A DNA stretch of 64,000 nt from Aquila chrysaetos chrysaetos (taxonomy: Eukaryota > Chordata > Aves > Accipitriformes > Accipitridae), in assembly GCF_900496995.4 (NCBI RefSeq), contig NW_024470326.1, positions 434,001 through 498,000 on the forward strand. Direction: 5' to 3'. Every line of letters starts with the position of its first letter. Position 1 is the stretch's first letter. The notes under the pieces were generated by a model that worked only from the letters and a program-made list of their open reading frames with translations, did not search any database and had not been told where the DNA came from. This document shows, in pieces, positions 1 to 10,334 of the stretch. The position numbers and the translations under genes were made by a program.

Positions 1-769
1 TACCCAGACGCTGACACAGATGTAGACTGCTACGTTGCAGATATTTACATTTAGGCAGGTTAATGCTTTTTGGGGTAGATACTGAGACTCCTAGGGAAAT
101 CACACAAACACATGAAGGATTATTGAAGGACCACATGGCCCACATGGCATCCATCATAACCCCCATGACCTTCCCCCCAGGCAACTCCTCAGCCAGTCAT
201 GTCACAGCCTGTCCCAATGCATGAGGTTATTCTGACCCAGTGCAAACCTTGTCCCCTTTGCCTTGTAAAACTTCTGGAGGTTTCTTTGGCCAAGTCCACA
301 AGTGTCTCAAGGTCCCTCTGGGCTGAAAATATACCACCTCCACATTTAAGGTCTGTGGGCCACTGCCTCAGGCAGTGGATGAATATGGAGAATTACAGGA
401 CACTGCAGGTAATGAAAGAGAATGATGCGCTTCATGGAGTTGCCTACCAAGGTGGAAAATGCCACAGGAACCCTCTCAAAAACACCAGAAGAGGGTACAA
501 AGCAAGTAATGCATGGCCAAAGGGGAAAAGATTAACAGGGTAGTCTGTTCTTTTTCGATGGTGTTATGATAGTAAAACAGGAGCACTTGTAGTTTCAGGG
601 AAGTAAAATGGAAGCAAAGAATGTGGTCAGGGCTGTTTGGGGTCACCTGCAAAGCAGCCCAGCACCTGATGTGAATGACTTCTGTGGCCAGGGACAACCT
701 GAGAGCTTTCCCTCATTTGAAGACATGAAGGGGAAGGAAGGACAGCATCATTCATTCACTCTGGAAGGG
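1..769. other. Intergenic stretch, no gene recognised
   Basis: Only short open frames without recognisable domains are visible. No RNA gene or clear repeat was identified before the CR1 fragment that follows. Confidence 0.5.
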
Positions 770-1567
770 ACCTTGGCAGGTGTCTTGACCAACCTCCTGC
801 ACAAAGCTGCGTCAGACAAGGTTATTCAGGTCTTTATCTAAACATCTTTTCATCAGGTTCAAGGATCAAGCCTTCACATATTCTCTGGGAAACAGCTTCC
901 AGCGCTTCACTATCCTCGTGTTGGAAAAGTTTCTCCCTGTATGTGCCCTGACCCTCTCTTTTTCCAGCCCATTGCCTCTTGTCTTTGTGTCTTGTACCAC
1001 AGACATAAGCCTGACTCAGCCTTACTAGGACCAGTGCCATGCTGCTGCATGTTCCCCCACGACCTTCCTTTCTCCCAGCTGAACAAGCCCAGCTCTTTTA
1101 GCTTCTTCTCACACGACAAGTGCTTCAGCCCTGATCACCTTGGTGGCCCTCATCTGACCTGGCTCCGGTTTGCCAATGTCTCTTTGGCACTACAGGGGGC
1201 TCAAAACCTCGGGAATTAGTCTGGATATGATGTAAAATGTTCTGAGGAGACAGCGATAATCAATTCCATTGGCTGTGCTCCTGCTCATGCAGCCCTTGAT
1301 TCTGTTGGTCGTCTTTGCTGCTGGTTCATCTTTTGCCTCCTGGCACCCAAGGACCACCAGAGCCTTTCCCACAGAGCTGCTACCCAGCCATGCAGCCCCT
1401 TGCCTCTCTCATTGCAGGGGCTTGGTCTGCTTTAGGGGCAGGACTTTGGATTTGTCCTTATTGGATAGCATGCAGTTCTCTTTTGGCCCATCCCTCCAGC
1501 ATGCCTAAGTCCTTTGGGAAGGCAGCTCTGCCTTCCAGTGCAGTGTCTGCTCTCCTCAGTGTGATGG
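770..1567 (-). mobile_element. CR1 LINE fragment
   Basis: The plus strand reads as the reverse complement of the 3' part of a CR1 retrotransposon. It carries the typical CR1 wording around 1080-1210 (aacaagcccagctc, then a 'ggtggccctcatctgacctgg' type stretch) and near 1355-1400 (accaccagagcc, cacagagctgct). CR1 is the dominant avian LINE. The copy is diverged and has no open ORF2. Edges are approximate. Confidence 0.75.
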
Positions 1568-1866
1568 TGTTCTGGTTTGGCTGGGATAGATTTCTTCTTC
1601 CTAGCAGCGGGTACAGTGTTATGTTTTGGGTTCAGTATGAGAAGAATGTTGGTAAGACTGATGTTTTCAGCTGTTGCTAAGTAGTGTTTAGGCTAACGTC
1701 AAGGATTTTTCAGCTTCTGATGCCCAGCCAGGAAGAAGGCTGGAGTGGCACAAGAAGTTGGGAGGGCACACAGCCAGGGCAGCTGACCCAAACTGGCCAA
1801 AGGGTTATTCCATACCATGTGACATCATGTCTAGCATATAAACTGGGGGGAGTTGGCCTGGGTGGG
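1568..1866 (+). mobile_element. ERV-L-type LTR, 5' part, cut by a later provirus
   Basis: The sequence begins tgttctggtttggctggg and runs through ataccatgtgacatcatg and a TATA-like tatataaactgggg. It matches copies in this window at 55436-55878 (sense) and 36880-37350 (antisense). It stops at 1866, where the terminal TG of a minus-strand gammaretrovirus-like LTR begins. The tail of the element does not continue there, which indicates that the provirus integrated into it. Confidence 0.75.
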
Positions 1867-2385
1867 TGTTACGGATGCACGACTAACCAAATCCAACAGG
1901 TGTTTAAAATTTAGGTTTATTCTTCAGCAGAAGTTGGTTACAAGTCCGGTAACATTTTATAAAACCACAGGCTCAATGATGTAAAGAGATTTAGTACTAC
2001 ACGGCCAACTTAAGAATCCCCAAGATTTATAAGTGATGGCTCAAAATGCGCGTATCACTCACCTCAAAGCTGAGGGCTCTCTCCCTCGAGGAGTTACCTT
2101 GGGTGGTGCCCCGGCCCAAGGGGGAGTCCCCGACTGCAGACCCGCTGCTCCGAGGAGGACTGCCAACGTGTCCTCCGGCGGGACCCCGTTTATACCCCTG
2201 TCGAATCTGACCTGTGGTCATTTAATCCTATTGGCTAGGAGGGTCACCTCAGTGTACCTGGTGCATCTCGAATGGCCAGTTCAAATCTCAACCTGCAGCC
2301 TCCAGGGTTTCCTTCCCCTTCTCCCTGCCTGGAGAAGTTTTGTTTCCTGCTGGCGGGATGGGGGGGTGGGGAATGTACTGCCACA
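1867..2385 (-). repeat. 3' LTR of the gammaretrovirus-like ERV
   Basis: On the minus strand the LTR begins tgtggcagtacattcc and ends gcatccgtaaca, giving TG...CA ends over 519 bp. It contains a TATA-like box (read as tataaac on the minus strand near 2190) and an aataaa signal near 1920. It lies directly 3' of the env remnant, as expected for a provirus in this orientation. Confidence 0.8.
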
Positions 2386-2399
2386 GTCCTTCATGGGAA

Positions 2400-3207
2400 G
2401 GTGAGTGGACCACATACCATCACTACTCACCCAAACTGTTAGTCCTAAACTTTCCACCTGTCCTTTAACACAGTCAATTCCAGGCCCAATTCTCCTTCCA
2501 TTATTAAGAGGGGACCAAGTATCATTTAAAACATTACTATAATTTCTACAAGCACATCCTCATCTTAGAGCTTTAGCTACTGGATAAAGTCTTTGAACTT
2601 CTGGGTCAGAAGAATTACAAGTATAGACTTTCGTACAGTTCCATTTAGGATGTGTGATTTTCTCTGTTTGTCTAGTCCAATCTAAATTCCCATAGATAGT
2701 TCTGGTTCTGGGTGGATCTAATAAGGGCCCTGTAACTCCAGTAAATTCCAAACACCATTCTCTATTTTGAATATGATCCCAAGTTCCTCTCTGCACTTGT
2801 CTCCATGATTTTGGCAATTGGCAGCTCCAAGGGGTGTTTGTACAAGTTTCTTCTGAAGGATGATAAATTAATTCTTTTGCTCATGAGGTGGATGGTTTGG
2901 TAATGTTACAATTCAAAATGCTATAATTCCTCCTTTCAAAGTTTAAAGAATAATTGCCATCCAAATCCATCCAATTTAATCTGCTAAACTGATTCTCATT
3001 GTCCCACATCTTTTCCCAAGTTTTGGTTAGATTCAATGTCAATATTCCCCATGGAATTGGATTTTCAGCTGACTTTGGAATCGGAAGGCAGGCTGTTATT
3101 GAGGTTAAATTTTGTACCTTCGCAAAACCTTGAATCAATTGTATAACTAGATTGTCTTTTATCAAAATCACAGGAACGACTAATATCAGGATTAGTAATT
3201 CAGACAA
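2400..3207 (-). pseudogene. env surface-subunit remnant (class I ERV)
   Basis: Minus-strand reading gives a hydrophobic leader-like start at 3207 followed by a region rich in N-glycosylation sites (NLTS, NLTKT, NYSL, NCNITK) and then cysteine- and tryptophan-rich text (WNCTKVYTCNSS). This is typical of a retroviral surface glycoprotein. The frame stops at 2881-2883 and again near 2560. The remainder of SU and the whole fusion/transmembrane subunit are absent before the LTR, so no functional envelope can be made. The family assignment rests on the linked gamma-type pol. Confidence 0.65.
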
Positions 3208-3254
3208 TAATCACTTCATTTTGTTTATCTTATACTACGGATTCTTTTAGGATG

Positions 3255-4398
3255 TGTATTGGCTTTGTGTGGCAAGGTTTTGGTAGCGGGGGCGGGGGTT
3301 ACAGGGGTGGCTTCTGTAAGAAGCTGCTGGAACCTTCGCTGTGTTCGAGAGAGCCAATACCAGCCAGCTCTAAGACGGACCCGCCGCCGGCCAAGGCCGA
3401 GCCAATCAGCGATAGCGGTAACGCCTCTGTGATAACATTTTTTAGAAGGAAAAAAAGTTGGGACAGACAGAAAACGGCAGCCGGAGAGAGGAGTGAGAAC
3501 ATGTAAGAGAAACAACCCTGCGGACACCAAGGTCAGTGAAGAAGGAGGGGGAGGAGATGCTCCAGGCGCCGGAGCAGAGATTCCCCTACAGCCCGTAGTG
3601 AAGACCATGGTGAGGCAGGCTGTCCCCCTGCAGTCCATGGAGGTCCACGGTGGAACAGATATGCACCTGCAGCCCGTGGAGGACCCCACGCCGGAGCAGG
3701 TGGGTTCCTGAAGGAGGCTGTGACCCCGTGGGAACCCCGCGCTGGAGCAGGCTCCTGGCAGGACCTGCGGATCTGTGGAGAGAGGAGCCCACGGAGCAGG
3801 TTTTCTGGCAGGACTTGTGACCCCCTGGGGGACCCACGCTGGAGCAGTGTGCTCCTGAAGGACTGCACACCGTGGAAAGGACCCATGCTGGAGCAGTTCG
3901 TGAAGAACTGCAGCCCATGGGAAGGACCCACGTTGGAGAAGTTTGTGGAGGACTGTCTCCCGTGGGTGGGACCCCACGCTGGAGCAGGGGAAGAGTGTGA
4001 TGAGTCCTCCCCCTGAGGAGGATGAAGCGGCAGAAAATAACGTGTGATGAACTGACCGTAAACCCCATCCCCATCCCCCTGTGCCGCTGGGGGGGTTGGT
4101 AGAGAAGCTGGGAGTGAAGTTGTGCCCAGGAAGAAGGGAGGGGTGGAGGGAAGGTGTTCTGAGATTTGGTTTTATTTCTCATTACTCTGCTCTGGTTGGT
4201 TTGTAATAAAGTGAGTTAATTTTCCCTAAGTTGAGTCTGTTTTGCCCGTGACGGTAATTGGTGAGTGATCTCTCTCCTGTCCTTATCTCGACACACAAGC
4301 TCTTTGTTATATTTTCTCTCCCCTGTCCAGTTAAGGAGGGGGAGTGATAGAACGGCTTTGGTGGGCACCTGGCAACCAGCCAGGGTCAACCCATCACA
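3255..4398 (+). mobile_element. 1.1-kb ERV-L-type solo LTR nested in the class I ERV
   Basis: The element starts tgtattggctttgtgtggc and ends cagggtcaacccatcaca (TG...CA, 1144 bp). Flanks GGATG and TGATG agree at 4 of 5 bases, consistent with an old 5-bp target duplication. It has a TATA-like stretch near 3435 and aataaag at about 4206. A GC-rich middle (3540-4015) contains a tandem 45-48 bp motif built on 'acccacgctggagcag'. Related copies lie at 53439-54197 (minus) and 54825-56088 (plus). The long frames on both strands inside it are by-products of the repeats. Confidence 0.8.
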
Positions 4399-4599
4399 TG
4401 ATGTCAGTTCGTGATTCTGCCTTTGTAATTTTACATCTACTATTATTTATCTCATGTTTAGGACAACTTAAAAGAAAATATGTAAAACCTGTAACACACA
4501 AAAGGATTACTGCCCCTGACAATATCCCTAGTAACTACCCCAATATTATAAGCTTTACACAATTGTTCTCCCAAGTGCATAGCATGAAACTTATTTATA

Positions 4600-5815
4600 G
4601 GTTTTCAATTTCAAAGGACCGGTTTCTTTAGACTTCCAATTCCCTGTTGGTGCTTTCTTTACTCTTGAATAGTGAAGCCAAGGTCCTTTTCCCCAAACCT
4701 TTGCTGCTGTATATGTTGTTAAAATTACTTGATACGGTCCTTTCCACTTCTCAGCTAGTGGTTCTGCAGTCCACGACTTTATGTATACCCAGTCTCCTGG
4801 TTAGAAGGGATGCACTGCTGTGTCCAATTCTAAGGGTCCAGCTGTGGAGACATACTGATGAAGTTCTTGTAAAGAGTTTCCTAAAGAAATCATAACACCC
4901 TTTAAAGACATATCTCTGAAAGCGCTCAAGGTATTTGGAACATAGGACCCTTGATATGGTCTCCCATATAACATTTGATAAGGACTTAAATTTCCTTTCC
5001 CTTTTGGCTGTACTCTGATTCTTAATAGAGCCATGGGTAATGCTTTAACCCATGTAAGCGAGGTTTCCTGACAAATTTTACTCAGCTGTTGCTTGAGAGT
5101 GTTCATTCTTTCTACTTTCCCACTTGCTTGCGGTCTATATGGGGTGTGATAGTCCCAATCTATAGACAATACCTTGCCCAACTGTCTTACAATCTTTGCT
5201 ATAAAATGAGGGCCATTGTCAGATGACATTCCTACAGGGACCCCAAATCTTGGTATTATCTCTTTGAGCAAGACTTTAACTACTTCTCTTGCTTTGTTGG
5301 TGCGGCAAGGGAAAGCCTCAGGCCACCCAGTGAAAGTATCAAAGAGAACTAGGATATATCGATATCCTTCTTTTCGGGGCAATTCTGTAAAATCAGTTTG
5401 CCAGCATTCTCCTGGAGAATTTCCTTGTTTTCGTCATTCCAAAAGTAATCTTATTACTGGTTTGGGGATTATTGCGTATACAAATTTCACATCCCATTGT
5501 AATTGCTCAAATAATCTTTGTCATATCTCTACTCAAAATACACTTTTGTAAATGCTTAACAAGGTTTTCTGTTCCCCAATGTACTTTGCTATGTTCAGCC
5601 CGGGCAATTTCTCTCATTATTGCGGGTGGGACTATTATTTGACCTGTTGGTGTTACAGCCCATCCTGGTTCATTTTTATTAGCCTGCAATCTAATAATTA
5701 ATTCTTCATCTTTTTCATTATAAGTTGGAGCATCTTTAGGTAAATTTACACTTTTCTCTGGAACTAGTGCTAGGATGCCTTTTTCTGCAGCATCTTTAGC
5801 AGCTCTATCAGCCAA
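4600..5815 (-). pseudogene. pol remnant: end of RNase H and integrase
   Basis: Minus strand. The first part carries an RNase H end (MADRAAKDAA) and a histidine pair of the integrase zinc-binding domain (AEHSKVHWGTENLVKHLQKC). The core domain from 5382 shows the DDE catalytic signature in context: [20 protein letters not shown] and [12 protein letters not shown]-terminal part with GDWVYIK, EKWKGPYQV and WLHYSRVKKA continues to about 4600 beyond a stop near 4800. The motif spelling is gammaretrovirus-like. Stops and frame breaks at about 5507, 5400 and 4800 make it non-functional. Confidence 0.85.
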
Positions 5816-6680
5816 TCAGTTACCTGTTTCAGGGACAGTCCTACCTGACTGACGTGCTTTACAGTGCATTATCATGACTGCTGTTGGCTTTTGAATGGCT
5901 TCTAACAATTTCAGTATTTGTTCTGCATGCTGAAAGGTGGTTCCTTGTGCAGATAACAGTCCTCTTTCTTTCCCTATTGCTCCATGTGCATGTCCTACTC
6001 CAAAAGCACACTTTGAGTCTGTCCAAATGTTGACTCGCTTTCTTTGACTTAGTTCCAGTGCTCAAGTAAGAGCTATCAGTTCAGCCTTTTGGTCAGATAC
6101 ATTTGAAGGCAAAGCTCGTGATTCAATTACCTTCTCAGTAGTGGTTGCCGCATATCCTGTTAAGCGTTTTCCATCACGGATGAAACTGCTTCCGTCGGTA
6201 TATAGTTCCCAATCCGTCTCTTCCAGTGGCGCATCTTGGAGATCTGGTCGGCTGGAGTAGACTTCTTCAATTGTCTGGAGCCAGTCATGTTCCAGTTCTC
6301 CTTCAACTTGATCAGTTGTTAAAAACACAGCAGGGTTAACGATAGTAGTAGTTTTTAAGTAAACATCGTCTTGCTCCAGCAACACCACTTGGTATTTCAG
6401 CATTCTACTAAGGGATAACCAATGCCCCCCTTTCTGTTCAAGCACAGTGATCACCATGTGGGGAACATACACTGTAATTCTCTGTCCTAGGGTGAACTTG
6501 CGAGCTTCTTGGATCAATAGCACAGTTGCAGCGACGGCTCTCAGACAACCAGGCCATCCCAGGCAAACGTTGTCTAATTGCTTCGAGAAGTAGGCCACAG
6601 CTCACCGACTTGGTCCCAGATATTGGACCAGGACACCCAGAGCTATACCTTTTCTTTCATGAGTAAAGAGTTGCTCCCTG
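5816..6680 (-). pseudogene. pol remnant: RT connection and RNase H
   Basis: Minus strand. A gamma-type RT thumb/connection is visible (HERKGIALGVLVQYLG, AYFSKQLD, CLRAVAATVLLIQEA). The RNase H start follows (ELYTDGSSF and, after a gap, KAELIALT), then WTDSKCAFGVGHAHG in another frame. A stop sits at 6062 and another near 6600. RT palm sequences upstream are absent, so the provirus is cut off around 6680. Confidence 0.85.
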
Positions 6681-7343
6681 CAAGGCCCTGAGCTGGCAGT
6701 GCTACTCTGCAGAGCAAGGGCGTTGCAGAGCCCTTGGGCCACGGGGTGACCCCACACTGGCCGTGCTGATCAGGCTGGGAAGCAGACCCTTCCCATGGGT
6801 CTGTGGACAATCAAAGGGCATTCCAACTGTCTCAGGAAGTGTTCAGGGCTGTCACTGGATCCAGCCCATGGCTTCTCATTGAAGGTGACATGAACCGCGC
6901 TCTAGTCTCCCTTCCCCATTCCTGCTGTGCCCCCACTGCCTCTCCTGACATTGCAGAGTCCTCGTTAGCCCTGGTTAGCTTACCCGTCCTTTGCTTTGAC
7001 ATTATTGTGAAACTATCCAGTGTGTACCCAACACTGGTGCGTGTCCTGGTGGCTCCTGATACCTCCCTGAAGGGCATGAGTCAGTCAGCAGCCCTTCCAC
7101 ATGTGACAGTCCCCAGCAGATGCCTCTATCCCATTCAGGATCTCCAGTGGCACTGGGCACTCACAGGTGAGGACTCAGTCCAGCCCTCCTCTTACACAAC
7201 ACCCCATTCCCTCATCCCCTCAGCCCATGCAGCACCCAAGCACAACAGCAAGTCCTTTCAGCCTGCAATTCCCTGAGTGTATTCCGTACCCCCGTTTGGG
7301 AAAAAAAGCCCAAGCTTCACACACGGCACTGAGGAAATCTCCT
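6681..7343. other. Intergenic, no gene recognised
   Basis: This lies between the truncated ERV and the 3' end of the olfactory receptor gene. Open frames here show no recognisable domain, and the stretch may hold old repeat sequence. Confidence 0.4.
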
Positions 7344-7349
7344 TTTATT
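7344..7349 (-). promoter_or_regulatory. Poly(A) signal AATAAA of the OR gene
   Basis: On the minus strand the context is catctctgtaataaaagg, 210-215 nt past the OR stop codon. The same context occurs at 50713-50718, a similar distance downstream of the paralogous OR at 49567-50503. This conservation supports a real 3' end. Confidence 0.65.
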
Positions 7350-7558
7350 ACAGAGATGTCACAAAGGAGGTCAAATGTAGCATGGTGACAGACTCATTTA
7401 CAGAAGGTCTCTGGGTCAGATAGACTCAGTTCATCCTCTGGAGAAGCAGGACGAAAGCAAATATTTGTGTACAGGCATGTTTATAACAGATACTATGACC
7501 ACTAGGCAGACGTTGCCTGAGATAATTGTGAGATTGCTTTTGAGGAGAGGAGGACACC

Positions 7559-8494
7559 TCATTGCTGCTGAAATATCATTGATAGAATCATTTTCTTGAG
7601 AGCATCCTGGATCTCCTTGTTCCTCATGCTGTAGATGGGGGGGTTCACAGCTGGAGGCACCACCAGGTACAGAACTGACACTATGAGATTTAGAGCTGGG
7701 GCAGAGGTGGAGGGGGGCTTCAGGTAGGCAAAACTGCCAGTGCTTATAAACAAGGAGACCACGGCCAGGTGAGGGAGGCAGGTGGAAAAGGCTTTGTGCC
7801 GTCCCTGCTCAGAGGGGATCCTCAACACGGCCCTGAAGATTTGCCCATAGGACAGCACAATGAGAACAAAACACCCAAATGCTAAACAAGCACTAACTAC
7901 AAGAAGCCCAATTTCCCTGAGGTAGGCATCTGAGCAGGAGATGCTGAGGATCTGGGGGACTTCACAGAAGAACTGGTCCACAGCATTGCCTTGGCAGAGG
8001 GGTAGTGAAAATGTATTCCCAGTGTGCAGCACAGCATGGAGAAACCCACTGCCCCAGGCAGCTGCTGCCATGTGGAGACAAGCTCTGCTGCCCAGGAGGG
8101 TCCCGTAGTGCAGGGGTTTGCAGATGGCAACGTAGCGGTCATAGGCCATGATGGTGAGAAGGGAGGACTCTACTGACAAGAAAAGGAGAAAGAAAATGAT
8201 CTGTGCAGCACATCCCAAGTAGGAAATAGCTCTAGTGTCCCAGAGGAAATTGGCAATGGATTTGGGAACAGTGGTGGAGATGGCACCCAGGTCGAGGAGG
8301 GCGAGGCTGAGGAGGAAGAAGTTCATGGGTGCATGGAGGTGGTGGTCACAGGCTACAGCGGTAATGATGAAGCTGTTTCCCAGGACGGCAGCCAGGTAGA
8401 TGCCCAGGAAGAGCCAGAAGTGCAAGAGCTGCAGCTCCCGTGTATTTGCAAACTCCAGGAGGAGGAACTGGGTGATGGAGCTGCTGTTGGACAT
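7559..8494 (-). CDS. Olfactory receptor, OR14-like, intact
   Basis: A single-exon coding region of 311 residues, normal length for an odorant receptor: a seven-helix G-protein-coupled receptor of sensory cilia that signals through Golf to adenylate cyclase. The start at 8494 was chosen over an in-frame ATG 29 codons upstream. It begins MSNSSSITQF with an N-glycosylation site at residue 3, and a splice acceptor lies 30 nt before it. Diagnostic motifs are GN in TM1 (39-40), MAYDRYVAIC after TM3 (117-126), KAFSTCLPHL at TM6 (234-243) and PAVNPPIY in TM7 (281-288). The spelling KPLHYGTLLGSRAC is typical of the bird-expanded OR14-like (gamma-c) clade. Oddities are PMNFF where PMYFF is usual and NPPIY where NPxIY usually has a hydrophobic x. 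No stop or frameshift is seen. Ligand unknown. Confidence 0.93.
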   Translation of the reverse strand: MSNSSSITQFLLLEFANTRELQLLHFWLFLGIYLAAVLGNSFIITAVACDHHLHAPMNFFLLSLALLDLGAISTTVPKSIANFLWDTRAISYLGCAAQIIFFLLFLSVESSLLTIMAYDRYVAICKPLHYGTLLGSRACLHMAAAAWGSGFLHAVLHTGNTFSLPLCQGNAVDQFFCEVPQILSISCSDAYLREIGLLVVSACLAFGCFVLIVLSYGQIFRAVLRIPSEQGRHKAFSTCLPHLAVVSLFISTGSFAYLKPPSTSAPALNLIVSVLYLVVPPAVNPPIYSMRNKEIQDALKKMILSMIFQQQ

Positions 8495-8525
8495 GTGCTT
8501 CCTCTGACCATGAGGGCCTGTCTTT
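8495..8525 (-). promoter_or_regulatory. 3' splice acceptor ahead of the OR start codon
   Basis: On the minus strand a pyrimidine tract (tgccttttcctcc) and aaagacag precede the ATG by roughly 27 nt. The other two OR14-like loci show the same layout (ctccttgaacag before 12433, ctcctcaacag before 49567). This fits the known pattern of non-coding 5' exon(s) spliced to a single coding exon in OR genes. Confidence 0.6.
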
Positions 8526-9840
8526 GGAGGAAAAGGCAGTGGCAAGTGAGGACTGACTTCTCTTAACAAAACCAATCCCATCTCTCACAGAAACCTCCAC
8601 ACTGCATCTGTCCTTCCAGGAAGACTATCTTGCAGCTCCCTCGTTTGAGCTCTGGCTTGTCCTGGCTGAGGGTGCAGTAGGGAGCAGGTCAATCTGCTGT
8701 GGGCTCTGGAGGAGTTAGTCCTGCTGTGTACCAATAGGCAAATAGGAGCCAGGAGTGATGTCGGGTTAAATCCACTCCTGAGATCAAATGGATTTCAGCA
8801 TTGACCCTCCAGAGTCACCCTACTGCAGAGAAGACCTGTGCTGATTTTTTGATTGTTTTGCTCCTGTTCTACCTCTCGTATCTGAGGAGTGGTTTTTTGA
8901 AGGCAGACATCCTTCACATTTCTTCTACGCGGCAAGTGCTATCTTGAGAGTCCTGGGAGGCAAAGGGACAGACCCTTGGTACAGCGTGAGGATGGCTGGT
9001 CTGTCCATCAGCCTTGCTCTCAGCTGCCCTGGGCTCACTTGTCTCATAGCTGGAGCATGACCACACTCAGATGTTCCTCTGAAAGGAAATTGGATACTGC
9101 TCCGACCTGAGGAATCCTGTTTCAAAGTGCAGGTGACCTTCACACTTCTCTCCCCAGTGATGAGCTAAGCACTTCTGGATGCCCTGAAGTTAGGGTGTCT
9201 TGAGAGGAGAGTCAGCTTTATCCCCACCCCAGGGACTGCTTTGCTCAGAGACCCACAGGGTAGAAGGGGGTTTGGGCACCTTGCTCCCGTGGACAGATCT
9301 ACCTGGCAGGACCTGAACCCCCCATCCCCAGAGAGCCTGAAAACAAGAACAGCAGCACAGGGGTGGGTGGAGAAAAAGGGAGAAACATCCCAATGCTTCT
9401 GCCAAGGGAGGCAAGGCCAGGAAGGGACAGAGGGGCACTCAGGAGAGTCCTTTATGTGACCTATGGCTGCAGAGGAGGCAGCTGCTGCCTGAACCCCATA
9501 GCTCTGAGGGCAGAGGCTTTACTAGGTGGCAGAGGAGACCAGGGGCCTTTTTAGGGGAAAAGCATGTTCCCTGAATGGCTGACAGGGAGGTCTCGCAGCC
9601 TTTGCCATTAGCCTGTTCCTCTCACCTCTTGCCCATGTCTCTGCTGCCTGGAGCTGTTGCTGCCAGGAGCTGTTTCTCTGTTCCCACGTCTCCTCCCTGT
9701 TAGTGCTCACAGACCCAGTGCCACCAGCTGTGTGCTCAGCTCTGCCCTGTAGGCACCTCCTGGCAGCAGGGCACTGCCCAGGGGCAGCTCTCTGTTGGAA
9801 AGCCCTCAGGGGCAGATCAGATACACCCTCAAGAGACCAC
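8526..9840 (-). repeat. OR upstream region, duplicated copy A (inverted)
   Basis: Minus-strand sequence around 9710-9230 matches plus-strand sequence around 48180-48660, for example gagacgtgggaacag against gggagacggctcctgg and agcaaggtgcccaa against agcaaagtgcccaa, in the same order and relative to an OR on the same side. The duplication therefore covers the OR coding exon plus at least about 1.5 kb upstream, where a promoter or non-coding exon could lie. No other gene is seen. Confidence 0.6.
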
Positions 9841-9875
9841 AGGAGTGACAGGGCTTAAAGAAGGCAGTCAGGAAG

Positions 9876-10091
9876 TTGACAAAAAGCGATGAGTCAGATT
9901 GGCTAGGAAACATGTTCGAGGGTTGGGGATTGTCTGGATGGTTGATATCTCTGCTCAAGACTGTGGGGGTAGTGATCTTGACTGTGATAACTGTGCTCCT
10001 AATGTTGCCCTGTCTTCTCAGCCTTCTGCAAAGGGCCCTGCAGAGGGCTGCCGGAGCAATATTTTTAGCACAAATACAAAAAGGGGGAACT
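9876..10091 (+). pseudogene. env transmembrane C-terminus of a class II ERV
   Basis: The open frame from 9876 to 10106 reads SDWLGNMFEGWGLSGWL, then a hydrophobic membrane anchor (VGVVILTVITVLLMLPCLL) and a short cytoplasmic tail ending IQKGGTCQGT. This is typical of the end of alpha/betaretrovirus-type transmembrane subunits. The stop falls 15 nt inside the LTR. A polypurine tract (aaaaaggggg) immediately precedes the LTR. The rest of env and pol is absent upstream, so this is an orphan 3' end. Confidence 0.7.
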
Positions 10092-10329
10092 TGTCAGGGA
10101 ACGTAGCGAATCTGCCGAATGCCTGGCGGTGCATGAGCAGAGTGACCTTGAGCAGCTTGTGGTGTATCCTTGAGAGTCTGGAAAGTCCCGAGCAAGGGAC
10201 TTAGTTACTAACTAAACCAATCATATATGAACACATACTCTGAAGAAAGTTATAAAAAAGCTTGTTAGAACAATAAAGTAGCCATTTTTGCACAATCTGA
10301 TGTTTGTCGTGTCCATCTCTATTGCGACA
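10092..10329 (+). repeat. 3' LTR of class II ERV
   Basis: TG...CA ends (tgtcagggaacgtagc ... ctattgcgaca), 238 bp. A TATA-like tataaaaaagc lies at about 10251 and aataaag at about 10272. Its last 25 bases resemble those of the LTR at 13040-13384, suggesting related class II families. It follows a polypurine tract and an env tail. Confidence 0.75.
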
Positions 10330-10334
10330 GTGTC

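Larger units (their letters stand above)
1867..6680 (-). mobile_element. Gammaretrovirus-like (class I) ERV remnant with nested LTR
   Basis: Read on the minus strand, the order is pol (RT end, RNase H, integrase; 6680 down to about 4600), env remnant (3207 down to about 2400) and a 3' LTR (2385-1867). The 5' LTR, gag, protease and most of RT are missing, so the element is 5' truncated. A 1.1-kb ERV-L-type LTR (3255-4398) is inserted between the pol and env parts. Several stops and frame changes interrupt every gene, so it is a fossil. Confidence 0.85.

Noticed and set aside
3225-4182. Minus-strand frames of 250 and 198 aa
   Set aside because: They lie wholly inside an LTR and follow its internal 45-48 bp repeats. 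No homology or start context supports them.
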